A DNA stretch of 64,000 nucleotides from Brevundimonas vesicularis NBRC 12165 (lineage in GTDB: Bacteria > Pseudomonadota > Alphaproteobacteria > Caulobacterales > Caulobacteraceae), in the NCBI RefSeq assembly GCF_001592205.1, contig NZ_BCWM01000011.1, forward strand, positions 1 to 64,000. Reading direction: 5' to 3'. The notes under the pieces are model-generated. The model worked only from the letters and a program-made list of their open reading frames with translations, was not told the DNA's origin and did not search any database. Position 1 is the stretch's first letter. Every line of letters starts with the position of its first letter. Shown one piece after another: positions 17,373 to 26,055 of the stretch. A program made the position numbers and the translations under genes.

Positions 17373-18821
17373 TCAATAGACGGCGACCGGCTTGACCGAC
17401 GCCGGCGCCTTTCGACCCCGGCCGACTTTTCTGGCGGCGCGCCCGAGCCGAACCACCGCCTCGTCCAGCTGGTCTTCCGGCAGGGTGTAGGGCAGGCGCA
17501 GGCGGCGTTCGAAGGCGCCGTCGACGCCGAATCGCGGACCGGCGGCGAGGCGCAGGCCTTCGGCCTCGGCCGCGATCGTGAGGGCGGAACTGATCGGCGT
17601 GGGCAGGCGCGCCCACAGCGACAGCCCGCCGGCCGGGCGGGGACAGACCCAGTCAGGCAGTTTTTCAGCGAGCCGCGTCCGCAGATGATCCCGCCGGGCG
17701 CGCAGGAGAGGCCGGCGCGCCGCCAGGGCCTTGCCGCCGTCGTTCAACAGTTCGACCGCCGCCAGCTGCTCCAGGATCGGAACACCCAGATCGAAGCTGG
17801 CGCGACTTTGGGCCAGGCGCTGGATCACCGCCCGGTCAGCGCGGATCCAGCCGATCCGCAAACCGCCCCAGACGCTTTTGGACATCGATCCCAGTCTGAC
17901 CATCCGCGGCGCATCGACGGCCGAGGCGCTGAGCGCCGGCGGTCCGCTCAAGGTCAGTTCGACCAAGGTCTCGTCCAGCACCAGCAAGGTTTCAGACCCC
18001 TTCAGCCCCGCCAGCAGCCGCGCCCGATCCGACGCCCGCATCATGCGCCCGGTCGGATTGTTGTGATCCAGCACCAGATAGGCCATGGCCGCGCCGCTGC
18101 TGCGACAGGCCGAGACGAGCCCCTCGACGTCCCAGCCCTCCTCGCCTTCGCCGTCGGGCAAGGCCACCGGCACGGCGCGACCGCCCGCCGCCAGGATGGC
18201 GTCGATCGCCTGCGGATAGGTGGGATGGTCGAACACCACCGGGGCGCCGGGCCGCGTCGTCAGGCGCAGCAGATGAACCAGAGCATTGTGGGCGCCGTGG
18301 GTGATCAGAATCTGCCCCGACGAGGTCGCCAGGCCGCGCCGCCGGTATCCCGCAGCCACCGCTTCGCGCAGTTCCTCCAGCCCCGCCGTCTCATAACCGT
18401 GTCCGGGCAGGTTCGCCGGCAACCGCTCCAGCGCCCGCACATAGGCCGCATGCACATTGGGATCGGCCGGCAACACGGCGGCGGTCAGGTCGATCAGACC
18501 GGTCTTGTCCGTTTGCGTCGCCTCATGACGCGGCGAAGGTCCGGTCGGCAGGCTGGTGCGCGCGGCGGCGCCCTGCCCGCCGGTCAGGAATCCGTCATCC
18601 CGCAAGCGTCCGTAGGCGGCCGAGACGGTCGTTCGGCTCAGGCCCAGCGCCTGGGCCAGTTCCCGTTCGCCGGGCAAACGCGCCGCCAAGGGCAGTCGGC
18701 CATCCAGAATCAGCAGTCGTATCGCGCCTGAGAGCTGCCGATAGGCTGCGCCTGCGCCCGGCGACCGCCAGGCGCCGAGGTGGCGTGTCAGAGAAACAAG
18801 ACCGATCGACCGCGACGACAT
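17373..18821 (-). CDS. MocR-type transcriptional regulator (YczR-like)
   Basis: A 482-aa fusion of an N-terminal GntR winged helix (about residues 20-90; LPGERELAQALGLSRTTVSAAYGRLRDDGFL) with a fold-type I aminotransferase domain. The PLP Lys is in GSMSKSVWGGLRIGW and the cofactor-binding Asp-Asn-Pro region reads LDHNNPTGR. MocR proteins use PLP or an adduct as effector. Its gene is divergent from a YczE-type membrane protein, the classical YczR-YczE pairing, so it most likely controls that gene. The ATG at 18821 abuts repeated GGCCAG/CTGGCC half-sites. Confidence 0.92.
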   Translation of the reverse strand: MSSRSIGLVSLTRHLGAWRSPGAGAAYRQLSGAIRLLILDGRLPLAARLPGERELAQALGLSRTTVSAAYGRLRDDGFLTGGQGAAARTSLPTGPSPRHEATQTDKTGLIDLTAAVLPADPNVHAAYVRALERLPANLPGHGYETAGLEELREAVAAGYRRRGLATSSGQILITHGAHNALVHLLRLTTRPGAPVVFDHPTYPQAIDAILAAGGRAVPVALPDGEGEEGWDVEGLVSACRSSGAAMAYLVLDHNNPTGRMMRASDRARLLAGLKGSETLLVLDETLVELTLSGPPALSASAVDAPRMVRLGSMSKSVWGGLRIGWIRADRAVIQRLAQSRASFDLGVPILEQLAAVELLNDGGKALAARRPLLRARRDHLRTRLAEKLPDWVCPRPAGGLSLWARLPTPISSALTIAAEAEGLRLAAGPRFGVDGAFERRLRLPYTLPEDQLDEAVVRLGRAARKVGRGRKAPASVKPVAVY

Positions 18822-18823
18822 GG

Positions 18824-18864
18824 GGCCAGAATGGCATAACTGGCCCTGTTTTCGATAGCCAGTT
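18824..18864. promoter_or_regulatory. Predicted MocR operator between divergent genes
   Basis: Three half-sites are spaced across the 62-bp region between the two start codons: GGCCAG (18824-18829), CTGGCC (18840-18845) and GCCAG (18858-18862). The second and third form a perfect 7-bp inverted repeat (AACTGGC / GCCAGTT, 18838-18844 and 18858-18864). The layout fits binding by a dimeric MocR protein that controls both directions. Confidence 0.55.
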
Positions 18865-18883
18865 TGGCGCATCAGATCGATCT

Positions 18884-19483
18884 ATGACCCGTCGCCTGAT
18901 CCAGCTCTTCGCCGGCCTTTTTCTCTACGGCCTGTCCATCGCCCTGATCGTCCGCGCCGATCTCGGTCTGGATCCATGGGACGTGCTGAACCAAGGGGTG
19001 TTCGAGCGGTTCGCGAAACCCGCCGGTATGAGCTTCGGTCTGGTGGTCAATCTGATCGGTATGGCCGTGCTTCTGCTATGGATCCCCCTACGCCAGAAGC
19101 CAGGGATCGGGACCGTCGCCAATGTGTTGGTCATCGGCACGGTCGCCAATTTCGGTTTGGACTGGATCCCGTCCGACCTAGGCCTACCGCTCCGGGCCGG
19201 CCTGCTCATCGCCGGCATCGTCCTGAACGGCGTGGCCAGCGGGGCCTATATCGGCGCAGGCCTCGGTCCCGGCCCCCGCGACGGCCTAATGACCGGCATC
19301 GTCGCGCGCACAGGCTGGCCGGTGAAATGGGTGCGGACGGCCATTGAACTGACCGTTATCGCCGTCGGCTGGCTCTTGGGTGGTTCGGTCGGAGTGGGCA
19401 CGTTGCTTTACGCCCTGACCATCGGCCCACTGGTCCACGTCTTCCTGCCGCTGTTCGCAATTCGTCCGAAGGCGGCCGGTTGA
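18884..19483 (+). CDS. YczE/YyaS/YitT family membrane protein
   Basis: A 199-aa integral membrane protein with about five hydrophobic helices (first MTRRLIQLFAGLFLYGLSIALIV). The segment RADLGLDPWDVLNQGVF and the later GPRDGLMTGI are characteristic of the YczE group. Its biochemical function is unknown. The divergent MocR regulator and shared operator-like repeats indicate that its expression is regulated, perhaps by pyridoxal phosphate. The ATG at 18884 places the first helix at the N-terminus. Confidence 0.9.
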   Translation: MTRRLIQLFAGLFLYGLSIALIVRADLGLDPWDVLNQGVFERFAKPAGMSFGLVVNLIGMAVLLLWIPLRQKPGIGTVANVLVIGTVANFGLDWIPSDLGLPLRAGLLIAGIVLNGVASGAYIGAGLGPGPRDGLMTGIVARTGWPVKWVRTAIELTVIAVGWLLGGSVGVGTLLYALTIGPLVHVFLPLFAIRPKAAG

Positions 19484-19488
19484 ACCCG

Positions 19489-20175
19489 TTAGGGCTGCAG
19501 CCGGTATCCGCCCGCGTCGGTCAGCAGCAGACGCGCATGGCCCGGTTCCGGTTCGATCTTCTGGCGCAGGCGATAGATATGGGTTTCCAGCGTATGCGTC
19601 GTGACCCCGGCGTTGTAGCCCCAGACCTCGGTCAGCAACTCTTCGCGCGACACCGGCTTGGCCCCGGCGCGATAGAGGTATTTCAGGATATTGGTTTCCT
19701 TCTCGGTCAACCGCACCTTCTTGCCCTTTGAGTCCATCAGCACCTTGGCGGCAGGCCGGAACTCGTAGGGGCCAATGGTGAAGACGGCGTCCTCAGATTG
19801 TTCATGGCTGCGCAGATGGGCGCGGATGCGCGCCAGCAGCACGGCGAACCGGAAGGGCTTGGTGACATAATCGTTGGCTCCGGCGTCCAGGCCCAGGATG
19901 GCGTCGGCGTCCGCCGATTGCGCCGTCAGCATGATGACCGGGGTCGAAACCCCGTCCTTGCGCAACAGGCGACAGGCCTCGCGGCCATCCATGTCGGGCA
20001 GATCGACGTCCAACAGGATCAGATCGGCGCGGATCTCGCGCCCCATCCGGACGCCATCGGTCGCGGTCGCGGCCTGCTGGGTCTTGAACTCCTCATGCAG
20101 GTTCAGCTGCTCGGCCAAGGCCTCGCGCAGGTCGTCGTCGTCGTCGATGATCAGAATGGTCTTGGGCGTAGGCAT
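19489..20175 (-). CDS. cenR: OmpR-family response regulator, CenR-like
   Basis: A 228-aa response regulator. The receiver domain has the acidic cluster IIDDDDDLREAL, phospho-acceptor Asp in LLDVDLPDMDG, a Thr in MLTAQ and Lys in YVTKPFRFAVLLARIRAHLR. The C-terminal winged helix includes EKETNILKYLYRAG and THTLETHIYRLRQKI. The YVTKPFRFAVLLARIRA...EQSEDAVFTIGPY stretch resembles CenR, an essential envelope regulator in Caulobacter. The symbol rests on memory of that protein and on the origin-proximal synteny. No histidine kinase is adjacent. The ATG at 20175 fits. Confidence 0.85.
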   Translation of the reverse strand: MPTPKTILIIDDDDDLREALAEQLNLHEEFKTQQAATATDGVRMGREIRADLILLDVDLPDMDGREACRLLRKDGVSTPVIMLTAQSADADAILGLDAGANDYVTKPFRFAVLLARIRAHLRSHEQSEDAVFTIGPYEFRPAAKVLMDSKGKKVRLTEKETNILKYLYRAGAKPVSREELLTEVWGYNAGVTTHTLETHIYRLRQKIEPEPGHARLLLTDAGGYRLQP

Positions 20176-20240
20176 GGGACAGACAATGGCGAGGCTTGGC
20201 CCCCGCGCCAAGGCTTGGGGGTGCGAATATTCACATCGGG

Positions 20241-20957
20241 TTACGAGCTAGAGGGCGTTTCGGGTCGATTTCGTTCCCCGAACAAGGCCGTTCCGACCCT
20301 GACGTGCGTCGCGCCGCACCGGATGGCGGTCTCATAGTCGCCGCTCATACCCATCGACAGGACCGACAAACCGTTTCGTTCGGCCATGTCCCGCAACATC
20401 TGAAAATGCGGCTCTGCGTCCTGATCCGCCGGGGGAATGCACATCAGACCCTCTACCGTCAGCCGATACGTGTCGCGCGCCGCCGCAATCAGGGCGTCGG
20501 CGGCATCGGGCAGGACCCCGGCCTTCTGGTCCTCCGCGCCCGTGTTGACCTGGACCAGGACGCGCGGCGATCGGCCGCGCTTTTCGCCCGCCTTCGCCAG
20601 GGCGCGCGCCAGCTTTTCGCGGTCCAGGGTTTCCATCACGTCGAACAGAGCGACCGCATCCTCGGCCTTATTGGTCTGCAAGGGGCCGATCAGCCGCAGC
20701 TCCAAACCCTGTGCGCCCCCGCGACGATCAGCCCACCGTCCCTGCGCCTCCTGCACCCGGTTCTCGCCGAAGATCCGCTGACCCGTCGCCAAGATGGCGT
20801 CGATGGCCTCTGGGGCTTGCGTCTTGGAGACGGCGGTCAGGATCACGTCCGCTGGATCCCGACCGGCCGCATGGCAGGCGGCGTCGATGCGCGCCCGCAC
20901 CTCGGCGACCCTTTCGGCGATGGACGGGGCGGAAAAAGCGGAGGAAGAAGAGGTCAT
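20241..20957 (-). CDS. YggS family pyridoxal phosphate-binding protein
   Basis: A 238-aa fold-type III PLP protein (PLPBP/YggS) that buffers pyridoxal phosphate rather than catalysing a known reaction. PLP Lys is in ILTAVSKTQAPEAI; FGENRVQEAQ, LIGPLQTNK and LSMGMSGDYETAIRCGATHVRVGTALFG are diagnostic. Its ATG (20957-20955) overlaps the ATG of the thiamine-phosphate-synthase-like gene on the other strand, which starts at 20956. In this neighbourhood there are two PLP-linked proteins (this and the MocR regulator). Confidence 0.95.
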   Translation of the reverse strand: MTSSSSAFSAPSIAERVAEVRARIDAACHAAGRDPADVILTAVSKTQAPEAIDAILATGQRIFGENRVQEAQGRWADRRGGAQGLELRLIGPLQTNKAEDAVALFDVMETLDREKLARALAKAGEKRGRSPRVLVQVNTGAEDQKAGVLPDAADALIAAARDTYRLTVEGLMCIPPADQDAEPHFQMLRDMAERNGLSVLSMGMSGDYETAIRCGATHVRVGTALFGERNRPETPSSS

Positions 20958-21600
20958 GATCCTGCCGGCCGGTTACAGCGACGATGCGCGCGCGATCTGG
21001 AACGCCGCGACCGCTCTAAACCGCGCCGCCGTCGCTGTCAGCCCGGCCGCCGCAGCCTTGCCGCCGATGCTGTTCTTCACCGACCCGGATCGCACGCCCC
21101 GACCGTGGGAGACGGCGGCGCGCCTGCCCGCCGGCTCGGCGGTGATCTATCGCGCCTTCGGCGCCTCCGACGCCGTAGAAACGGGGCATCGGCTTCGGGA
21201 AGCGACGGCCGATCGGGGCGTGAAACTGTTGGTCGGGCTGGACCCTGATCTGGCCGAGGCGATCGACGCCGACGGGCTACACCTGCCCGAACGTGCGGTT
21301 GAGCAGGCCGCGCGCATTCGCTCGGACCGACCCGACTGGATTTTGACAGCGGCTTGGCACGGCCTATCCCAGCCGCCCGAAGACTTGAACGCCCTGATCC
21401 TGTCGCCGGTGTTTCCGGCGGGCGGCGCGTCCGCCGGCAAACCCGCCTGGGGCGTCGCTGCGTTCGAACGGCATGTGAAAGCCGCCGGCCTGCCGGTCTA
21501 TGCGCTGGGCGGCGTCACGCCAGAAAACGCCGCAACGCTCGCATACACAGGCGCCTGCGGCCTGGCGGCGGTAAGTGCGATCCAGTCAGCGTTTCGCTGA
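20956..21600 (+). CDS. Thiamine phosphate synthase-like protein
   Basis: A 214-aa TIM-barrel protein of the ThiE/TenI superfamily. The strand LPPMLFFTDPDRTP, the ADGLHLPE segment, LILSPVFPAGG..GKPAWGV and the phosphate-binding VYALGGVTPENAA are family features. ThiE joins HMP-PP to thiazole phosphate; the divergent N-terminus leaves open a TenI-like role. The ATG at 20956 has GAGGAAGAAGAGG upstream, inside the yggS coding region, and overlaps the yggS start. An internal ATG near 21068 is an alternative start. No TPP riboswitch is seen. Confidence 0.8.
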   Translation: MILPAGYSDDARAIWNAATALNRAAVAVSPAAAALPPMLFFTDPDRTPRPWETAARLPAGSAVIYRAFGASDAVETGHRLREATADRGVKLLVGLDPDLAEAIDADGLHLPERAVEQAARIRSDRPDWILTAAWHGLSQPPEDLNALILSPVFPAGGASAGKPAWGVAAFERHVKAAGLPVYALGGVTPENAATLAYTGACGLAAVSAIQSAFR

Positions 21601-21610
21601 CCGATCGAAA

Positions 21611-21991
21611 TCAGAACTTGAAGATGGTTTCCAGACGGACGCGGGGCTGGGCCCGGCCGTTGGTTTCGGGCGCGCGGGCCGGATCGGCTTCCGGCGTGCT
21701 GACGGCGGCGGCGGCGCCGACGCGCAGACGGTCGTTCAGGCGATAATAGGCGCCGGCCTCGACATCGCCCCAGTCGGTTTCGCGGCCCACGGGCTGGTTC
21801 AGGTTGAAATCCAGGCCCCAGCGGCCACGGTCGTTCAGGCGCAGGCCGCGACGCTGCGGCGCCGGCGCATTGCGCTGCGCCGCCTGGGCCTCCGAAAGGG
21901 AAACGGTGGACGTGCTTTGGGCGAGCGCCGACGTCGACGCGGCCATCGCCGTCGTCGCCATCATCACAGCCAGGAAACCACCGAACCGCAT
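21611..21991 (-). CDS. ntrZ: NtrZ family periplasmic regulatory protein
   Basis: A 126-aa secreted protein. The signal peptide runs to about residue 26 (MRFGGFLAVMMATTAMAAS...ALAQ). The mature part GRWGLDFNLNQPVGRETDW, GDVEAGAYYRLNDRLRVGAA and the ending PRVRLETIFKF match my recollection of NtrZ, the Caulobacter periplasmic protein that restrains NtrY phosphatase activity, and the position near leuS and parB agrees. AAGGA six bases before the ATG at 21991 sets the start. It converges on the thiE-like gene, 10 bp apart. Confidence 0.8.
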   Translation of the reverse strand: MRFGGFLAVMMATTAMAASTSALAQSTSTVSLSEAQAAQRNAPAPQRRGLRLNDRGRWGLDFNLNQPVGRETDWGDVEAGAYYRLNDRLRVGAAAAVSTPEADPARAPETNGRAQPRVRLETIFKF

Positions 21992-22354
21992 ACCAAATCC
22001 TTCGAACCCCGCCATGAGGCGGCGTTTCAACCCTGAACCGACCTTATATGGTCGTGAGCCCCGCGATTAGACACCGGGTGTCTGCGCGGTCAACGCAATG
22101 AGCCGGCGCTAACAAGGTTCCCGCGCATTGTTGTCGGCGTATGTGTCTCAAGCGTCACGGCATTCGGGCGGATTCCGGCGAAATCTCACATGCCCTTCAC
22201 AAAACACCGCGACGCGCGATGCGACGGGAACCGACTTCGCCTTGTCATCGCCCCTTTTCGCCGTGTTATAGAGCCTGGCAGTCGGCATTCCTCATGCCGT
22301 GCGCGCGTGCGGGCGAGGGCTCTCACGTCCCTGAGTTTACGGAGACTTCTCTTG
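21992..22354. other. Divergent intergenic region with palindromes
   Basis: This 363-bp region separates the ntrZ-like gene from the DUF3576 gene. It holds CGACC-N6-GGTCG (22039-22054) and a perfect 15-bp palindrome AGACACC-G-GGTGTCT (22069-22083), both on the ntrZ side, and a promoter-like TTGTCA / TTATAG pair on the DUF3576 side. The short open frame crossing 22190-22354 is in frame with the DUF3576 gene but has no signal peptide and poor coding character. Confidence 0.5.
22242..22271 (+). promoter_or_regulatory. Sigma-70-type promoter for the DUF3576 gene
   Basis: TTGTCA (22242-22247) and TTATAG (22266-22271) are separated by 18 bp and point at the DUF3576 gene, giving a leader of about 77 nt. 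The hexamers are each one or two bases from consensus. Confidence 0.45.
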
Positions 22355-22819
22355 ATGAGCCTCAACAAGGCCTTGGTTCGGAACGTCGCGGTCGTGCTGG
22401 TCTCGGGCGTGGCCCTGGGCGCGTCCCTGTCGGCCTGCTCGAGCATTCCCTTCGTCGGCGGCAAGAAGTCTGCGCCCAAGACGAACGTGCAACAGGGCAT
22501 CGGCGTCAACGCCTTCCTGTGGCGCGCCTCGCTCGACACCCTCAGCTTCATGCCGCTGCTGACCGCCGATCCGTGGGGCGGCGTCATCAACTATGACTGG
22601 TACATCAACCCCCAGACGCCGAACGAGCGCTTCAAGGCGACCGTCTTCATCCTGGACACCCGTCTGCGCGCCGACGCGCTGAACGTCACGGTGACCAAGG
22701 AAGTGAAGGGCGCCGATGGTCAGTGGACCGCCGCCCCGGTCGCCGCCCAGACCGAGGCCGATCTGGAAAACGCCATCCTGACCAAGGCGCGCCAGCTGAA
22801 TCTGTCGAACGCCGGCTAA
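22355..22819 (+). CDS. DUF3576 family lipoprotein
   Basis: A 154-aa lipoprotein: the N-terminus ends in a lipobox SLSACSS, so Cys27 is the likely lipidation site. The conserved DUF3576 core IGVNAFLWRASLDTLSFMPL, DPWGGVINYDWY and ERFKATVFILDTRLRADAL is complete. The family is confined to alphaproteobacteria as far as I know and its role in the envelope is unknown. The ATG at 22355 is taken; a TTG directly before it has better spacing to GGAG. Two palindromic repeats separate it from leuS. Confidence 0.92.
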   Translation: MSLNKALVRNVAVVLVSGVALGASLSACSSIPFVGGKKSAPKTNVQQGIGVNAFLWRASLDTLSFMPLLTADPWGGVINYDWYINPQTPNERFKATVFILDTRLRADALNVTVTKEVKGADGQWTAAPVAAQTEADLENAILTKARQLNLSNAG

Positions 22820-22840
22820 AGCCGGCGCTCGCTTTATTTC

Positions 22841-22876
22841 TAGGCGCTACCGCCCTTTGGGCTACTTGAGCGCCTA
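22841..22876. repeat. GGGC/GCCC palindromic repeat, copy 1
   Basis: A 36-bp intergenic palindrome with outer arms TAGGCGCT and AGCGCCTA (22841-22848, 22869-22876) and an inner GCCC-TTT-GGGC hairpin. Its 30-bp core matches copy 3 (38852-38881) at 26 of 30 positions. It lies between the DUF3576 gene and leuS. Confidence 0.85.
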
Positions 22877-22927
22877 CTGGTTTAGTTTCGTCAGACCTGC
22901 TGGGAACGCCGAAACGCATTACTTCTT

Positions 22928-22976
22928 GGGCGCTGTCGTCCTTCGGGCTAGTTGAGCCGGGAGGGCGTCAGCGCCC
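22928..22976. repeat. GGGC/GCCC palindromic repeat, copy 2
   Basis: Outer arms GGGCGCTG and CAGCGCCC (22928-22935, 22969-22976) enclose CGTCCTTCGGGCTAGTTGAG, clearly related to copy 1. A nested AGGGCG-TCAG-CGCCCT hairpin (22962-22977) closes it. It ends 20 bp before the leuS start. Confidence 0.8.
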
Positions 22977-22996
22977 TTTCGACTTTCAGGACGACC

Positions 22997-25576
22997 GTGG
23001 CCCGTTACGAACCCAAGACCGCCGAACCCCGCCAGCAGGCCCGATGGGCCGAGGCTTCCGCCTTCGTCACGAAGGACACCGGCCGGCCGAAATACTATGT
23101 GCTGGAGATGTTCCCCTATCCGTCGGGCAACATTCACATGGGTCACGCCCGCAACTATGTGATGGGCGACGTGGTGGCGCGGTCCAAGCGCGCGCAAGGG
23201 TACGACGTTCTGCACCCGATGGGCTGGGACGCCTTCGGCATGCCGGCCGAGAACGCGGCCATGGAGCGCGGCATCCACCCGAAAGGCTGGACCTATTCCA
23301 ACATCGCCAACATGCGCGAGCAGCTGAAGCTGCTGGGCCTGTCGCTGGACTGGTCGCGCGAGTTCGCCACCTGCGACCCGGAATACTATGGCAAGCAGCA
23401 GGCCTGGTTTCTGGAGCTGTATCGGCGCGGTCTGGTCTATCGCAAGGACGCGGTGGTAAACTGGGATCCGGTCGACAACACGGTCCTGGCCAACGAACAG
23501 GTGATCGACGGACGCGGCTGGCGCTCGGGCGCCCTGGTGGAGAAGCGCAAGCTGAACCAGTGGTTCCTTCGCATCACCGACTATGCCGACGACCTGATCG
23601 ACGGCCTGAAGACCTTGGACCGCTGGCCCGAAAAGGTCCGGCTGATGCAAGAGAACTGGATCGGCAAGTCCAAGGGCGCGACCCTGTGGTGGGACATCGT
23701 CGAGGCGCCGGCCTTCCTGCCCGCCTCCCCCGAGGGCGAACCCAATCACGCCCGCGATCCGATCGAGGTCTACACCACCCGCCCCGATACCCTGTTCGGC
23801 GCCAGCTTCCTGGCCTTGGCGCCCGACCATCCCCTGACTAAGGCCATCGCCGAACATCGGCCGGACGTGGCGGACTTCATCAAGGCCTGTGCTCAGACCG
23901 GCACCAGCGAAGCCGAGATCGAAAAGGCCGAGAAGCTGGGCGTGGATCTGGGCGTTCGCGTCCGCCATCCCTTCGATCCGGACAAGACCCTGCCCGTCTG
24001 GGCCGCCAACTTCGTGCTGTCGACCTACGGTTCGGGCGCCATCTTCGGCTGCCCGGCCCACGACCAACGCGACCTGGACTTCGCCCGCAAATACGATCTG
24101 CCGGTGACGCCGGTGGTGAAACCCGACGACGCCGAGACGGTCGAGATCGGAACCGAGGCCTATGTCGGCCCCGGCCGCATCTTCAACTCCGACTTCCTGA
24201 ACGGCATGGACGTCGAGGCCGCCAAGGCCGCCGCGATCGCCAAGGTCGAGACCGCCGGCCAGGGCCGCGCCGAGACCATCTATCGCCTTCGTGACTGGGG
24301 TGTTTCGCGCCAGCGGTATTGGGGTTGCCCGATCCCGATCATCCACTGCCCGTCCTGCGGCGTCGTCGAGGTGCCCGCCGATCAGTTGCCGGTCGTCCTG
24401 CCTGACGATGTGACCTTCGACGTGCCCGGCAACCCGTTGGCGCGTCACGCGACCTGGAAGCACGTCATGTGCCCGTCGTGCGGCGCCGACGCGACGCGCG
24501 AGACCGACACGCTCGACACCTTCGTCGACTCCAGCTGGTATTTCGCCCGCTTCACCGATCCGACGGCCGAGGCGCCGATCGACAAGGCCGCCGCCGACCG
24601 CTGGCTGGCCGTCGATCAATATATCGGCGGAGTCGAGCACGCGGTCCTGCACCTGCTGTACGCCCGCTTCATCACCCGCGCCCTGTCTGACGCCGGCATG
24701 TTGTCGGTGAAGGAGCCGTTCGCCGGCCTGTTCACCCAAGGCATGGTGGTCCACGAGACCTATCGCCGGGCCGACGGCGCCTGGGTCGAGCCGACCGACG
24801 TGGAGCTGAAGAACGACAACGGCGTCCGCTCGGCCCGCCAGCTTTCGACCGGCGAAATCCTGGTCATCGGCGACATCGAAAAGATGTCGAAGTCCAAGAA
24901 GAACGTCGTCGCGCCGGCCGAAATCCTGGAAAGCCACGGCGTGGACGCCGGTCGCCTGTTCGTCCTGTCCGACAGCCCGCCCGAGCGGGACGTGCAGTGG
25001 ACCCCTGGCGGCGTGGAGGGCGCCAGCCGCTTCGTCCAGCGCACCTGGACCCTGTTCGACACCTATGACGCCGGTTTCGCGGGCGGAGACAAGGCCAACG
25101 CCGATCTGCTGCGCGAGACGCACAAAGCCATCAAGGCCGTGTCCGAAGGGGTCGAAGGCTTCCGCTTCAACTCGGCCATCGCCAAGCTTTACGCCTTCGT
25201 CGCGACCATTCGCGACAATGCCCAGGCCGGCGGCGACGCCAAGCGTCAGGCTCTTTCGGCGCTGGCTCGTCTGATCGCCCCCTTCACCCCGCATCTGGCC
25301 GAAGAAGCCTGGACGCGCCTGGGTGAGGACGGGATGGTTCTGGACGCGCCGTGGCCCGTGTGGGACGCTGCGCTCGCGGCCGACGACGAGGTGGTCCTGC
25401 CCATCCAGATCAACGGCAAGCGTCGCGCGGAAATCCGCGTGCCGCGCGGCATGGAGCCGTCCGAGGTCGAAGCCCTGGTCCTGGCCGACGAAACGGTCAA
25501 GGCGCGGCTGGAGGGTCTGAGCGTGAAGAAGATCGTCGTGGTCAAGGACCGCATCGTCAATCTGGTGGCTGGCTGA
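22997..25576 (+). CDS. leuS: Leucyl-tRNA synthetase
   Basis: An 859-aa class I aminoacyl-tRNA synthetase that charges tRNA-Leu. The HIGH-type motif is [14 protein letters not shown] near residue 40, the CP1 editing domain follows with [10 protein letters not shown] and the KMSKS motif is [11 protein letters not shown] near residue 635. The start is a GTG at 22997 ([10 protein letters not shown]) with AGGA five bases upstream; a longer frame from 22952 would begin inside a repeat element. First gene of leuS-lptE-holA; its TGA overlaps the lptE ATG. Confidence 0.97.
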   Translation: MARYEPKTAEPRQQARWAEASAFVTKDTGRPKYYVLEMFPYPSGNIHMGHARNYVMGDVVARSKRAQGYDVLHPMGWDAFGMPAENAAMERGIHPKGWTYSNIANMREQLKLLGLSLDWSREFATCDPEYYGKQQAWFLELYRRGLVYRKDAVVNWDPVDNTVLANEQVIDGRGWRSGALVEKRKLNQWFLRITDYADDLIDGLKTLDRWPEKVRLMQENWIGKSKGATLWWDIVEAPAFLPASPEGEPNHARDPIEVYTTRPDTLFGASFLALAPDHPLTKAIAEHRPDVADFIKACAQTGTSEAEIEKAEKLGVDLGVRVRHPFDPDKTLPVWAANFVLSTYGSGAIFGCPAHDQRDLDFARKYDLPVTPVVKPDDAETVEIGTEAYVGPGRIFNSDFLNGMDVEAAKAAAIAKVETAGQGRAETIYRLRDWGVSRQRYWGCPIPIIHCPSCGVVEVPADQLPVVLPDDVTFDVPGNPLARHATWKHVMCPSCGADATRETDTLDTFVDSSWYFARFTDPTAEAPIDKAAADRWLAVDQYIGGVEHAVLHLLYARFITRALSDAGMLSVKEPFAGLFTQGMVVHETYRRADGAWVEPTDVELKNDNGVRSARQLSTGEILVIGDIEKMSKSKKNVVAPAEILESHGVDAGRLFVLSDSPPERDVQWTPGGVEGASRFVQRTWTLFDTYDAGFAGGDKANADLLRETHKAIKAVSEGVEGFRFNSAIAKLYAFVATIRDNAQAGGDAKRQALSALARLIAPFTPHLAEEAWTRLGEDGMVLDAPWPVWDAALAADDEVVLPIQINGKRRAEIRVPRGMEPSEVEALVLADETVKARLEGLSVKKIVVVKDRIVNLVAG

Positions 25577-26055
25577 TGCGTATTGCGGCGACTTGCGCGG
25601 TTCTCGCGTCTCTGGCGGTTTCCGCCTGCGGCTTCACGCCCATGTACGCCGAGCCGGCCGTGGGGTCATCTCTGCGCCGGATCGCCGTCACGACCCAGGA
25701 TGACCGCCTGGGCTATCGCCTGCGCGAGCAGCTGGAAGACGTCCTCGCCTGGGATCGCGGCGCGACGCCGTTGTATCGCCTGACGACCGAGGTCCAGCAG
25801 AACCGCCGCTCGCTGGGTCGCCGCATCGACGACACCGCCACCCGCTATGAACTCACGGTCAAGGCGACCTGGACCCTCACCCCCGCCGCCGGGGGAACGC
25901 CCGTCAGCGGCACGGAAACGGTCACCACGACCTACGCCACCGCCGACCAGCCCTATGCCGCCATCGCCGCCCAGCAGGACGGAGAGGAGCGCGCCGCAGC
26001 CGAACTGGCTCGCCTGATCCGACTGGATCTGATGCAGGCGCTGTCGAACCCGTGA
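25576..26055 (+). CDS. lptE: LPS assembly lipoprotein LptE
   Basis: A 159-aa outer-membrane lipoprotein that plugs the LptD barrel for lipopolysaccharide export. The signal peptide [18 protein letters not shown] ends in the lipobox VSAC, followed by GFTPMYAE, which is the usual LptE start after the lipidated Cys. Its ATG overlaps the leuS stop (TGATG) and its TGA overlaps the holA start (GTGA), so the three genes are translationally coupled. leuS-lptE-holA is a widely conserved order. Confidence 0.92.
   Translation: MRIAATCAVLASLAVSACGFTPMYAEPAVGSSLRRIAVTTQDDRLGYRLREQLEDVLAWDRGATPLYRLTTEVQQNRRSLGRRIDDTATRYELTVKATWTLTPAAGGTPVSGTETVTTTYATADQPYAAIAAQQDGEERAAAELARLIRLDLMQALSNP

Noticed and set aside
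18785-18883. In-frame upstream extension of the YczE-like gene
   Set aside because: It overlaps the divergent MocR gene and the operator and lacks a membrane helix; the start at 18884 is the family start.
22811-22840. GCCGGC-TAAA-GCCGGC hairpin right after the DUF3576 stop, with a TTTATTT nearby
   Set aside because: GCCGGC is self-palindromic, the hairpin is only six base pairs and the T-rich tract does not follow directly. I do not call it a terminator.
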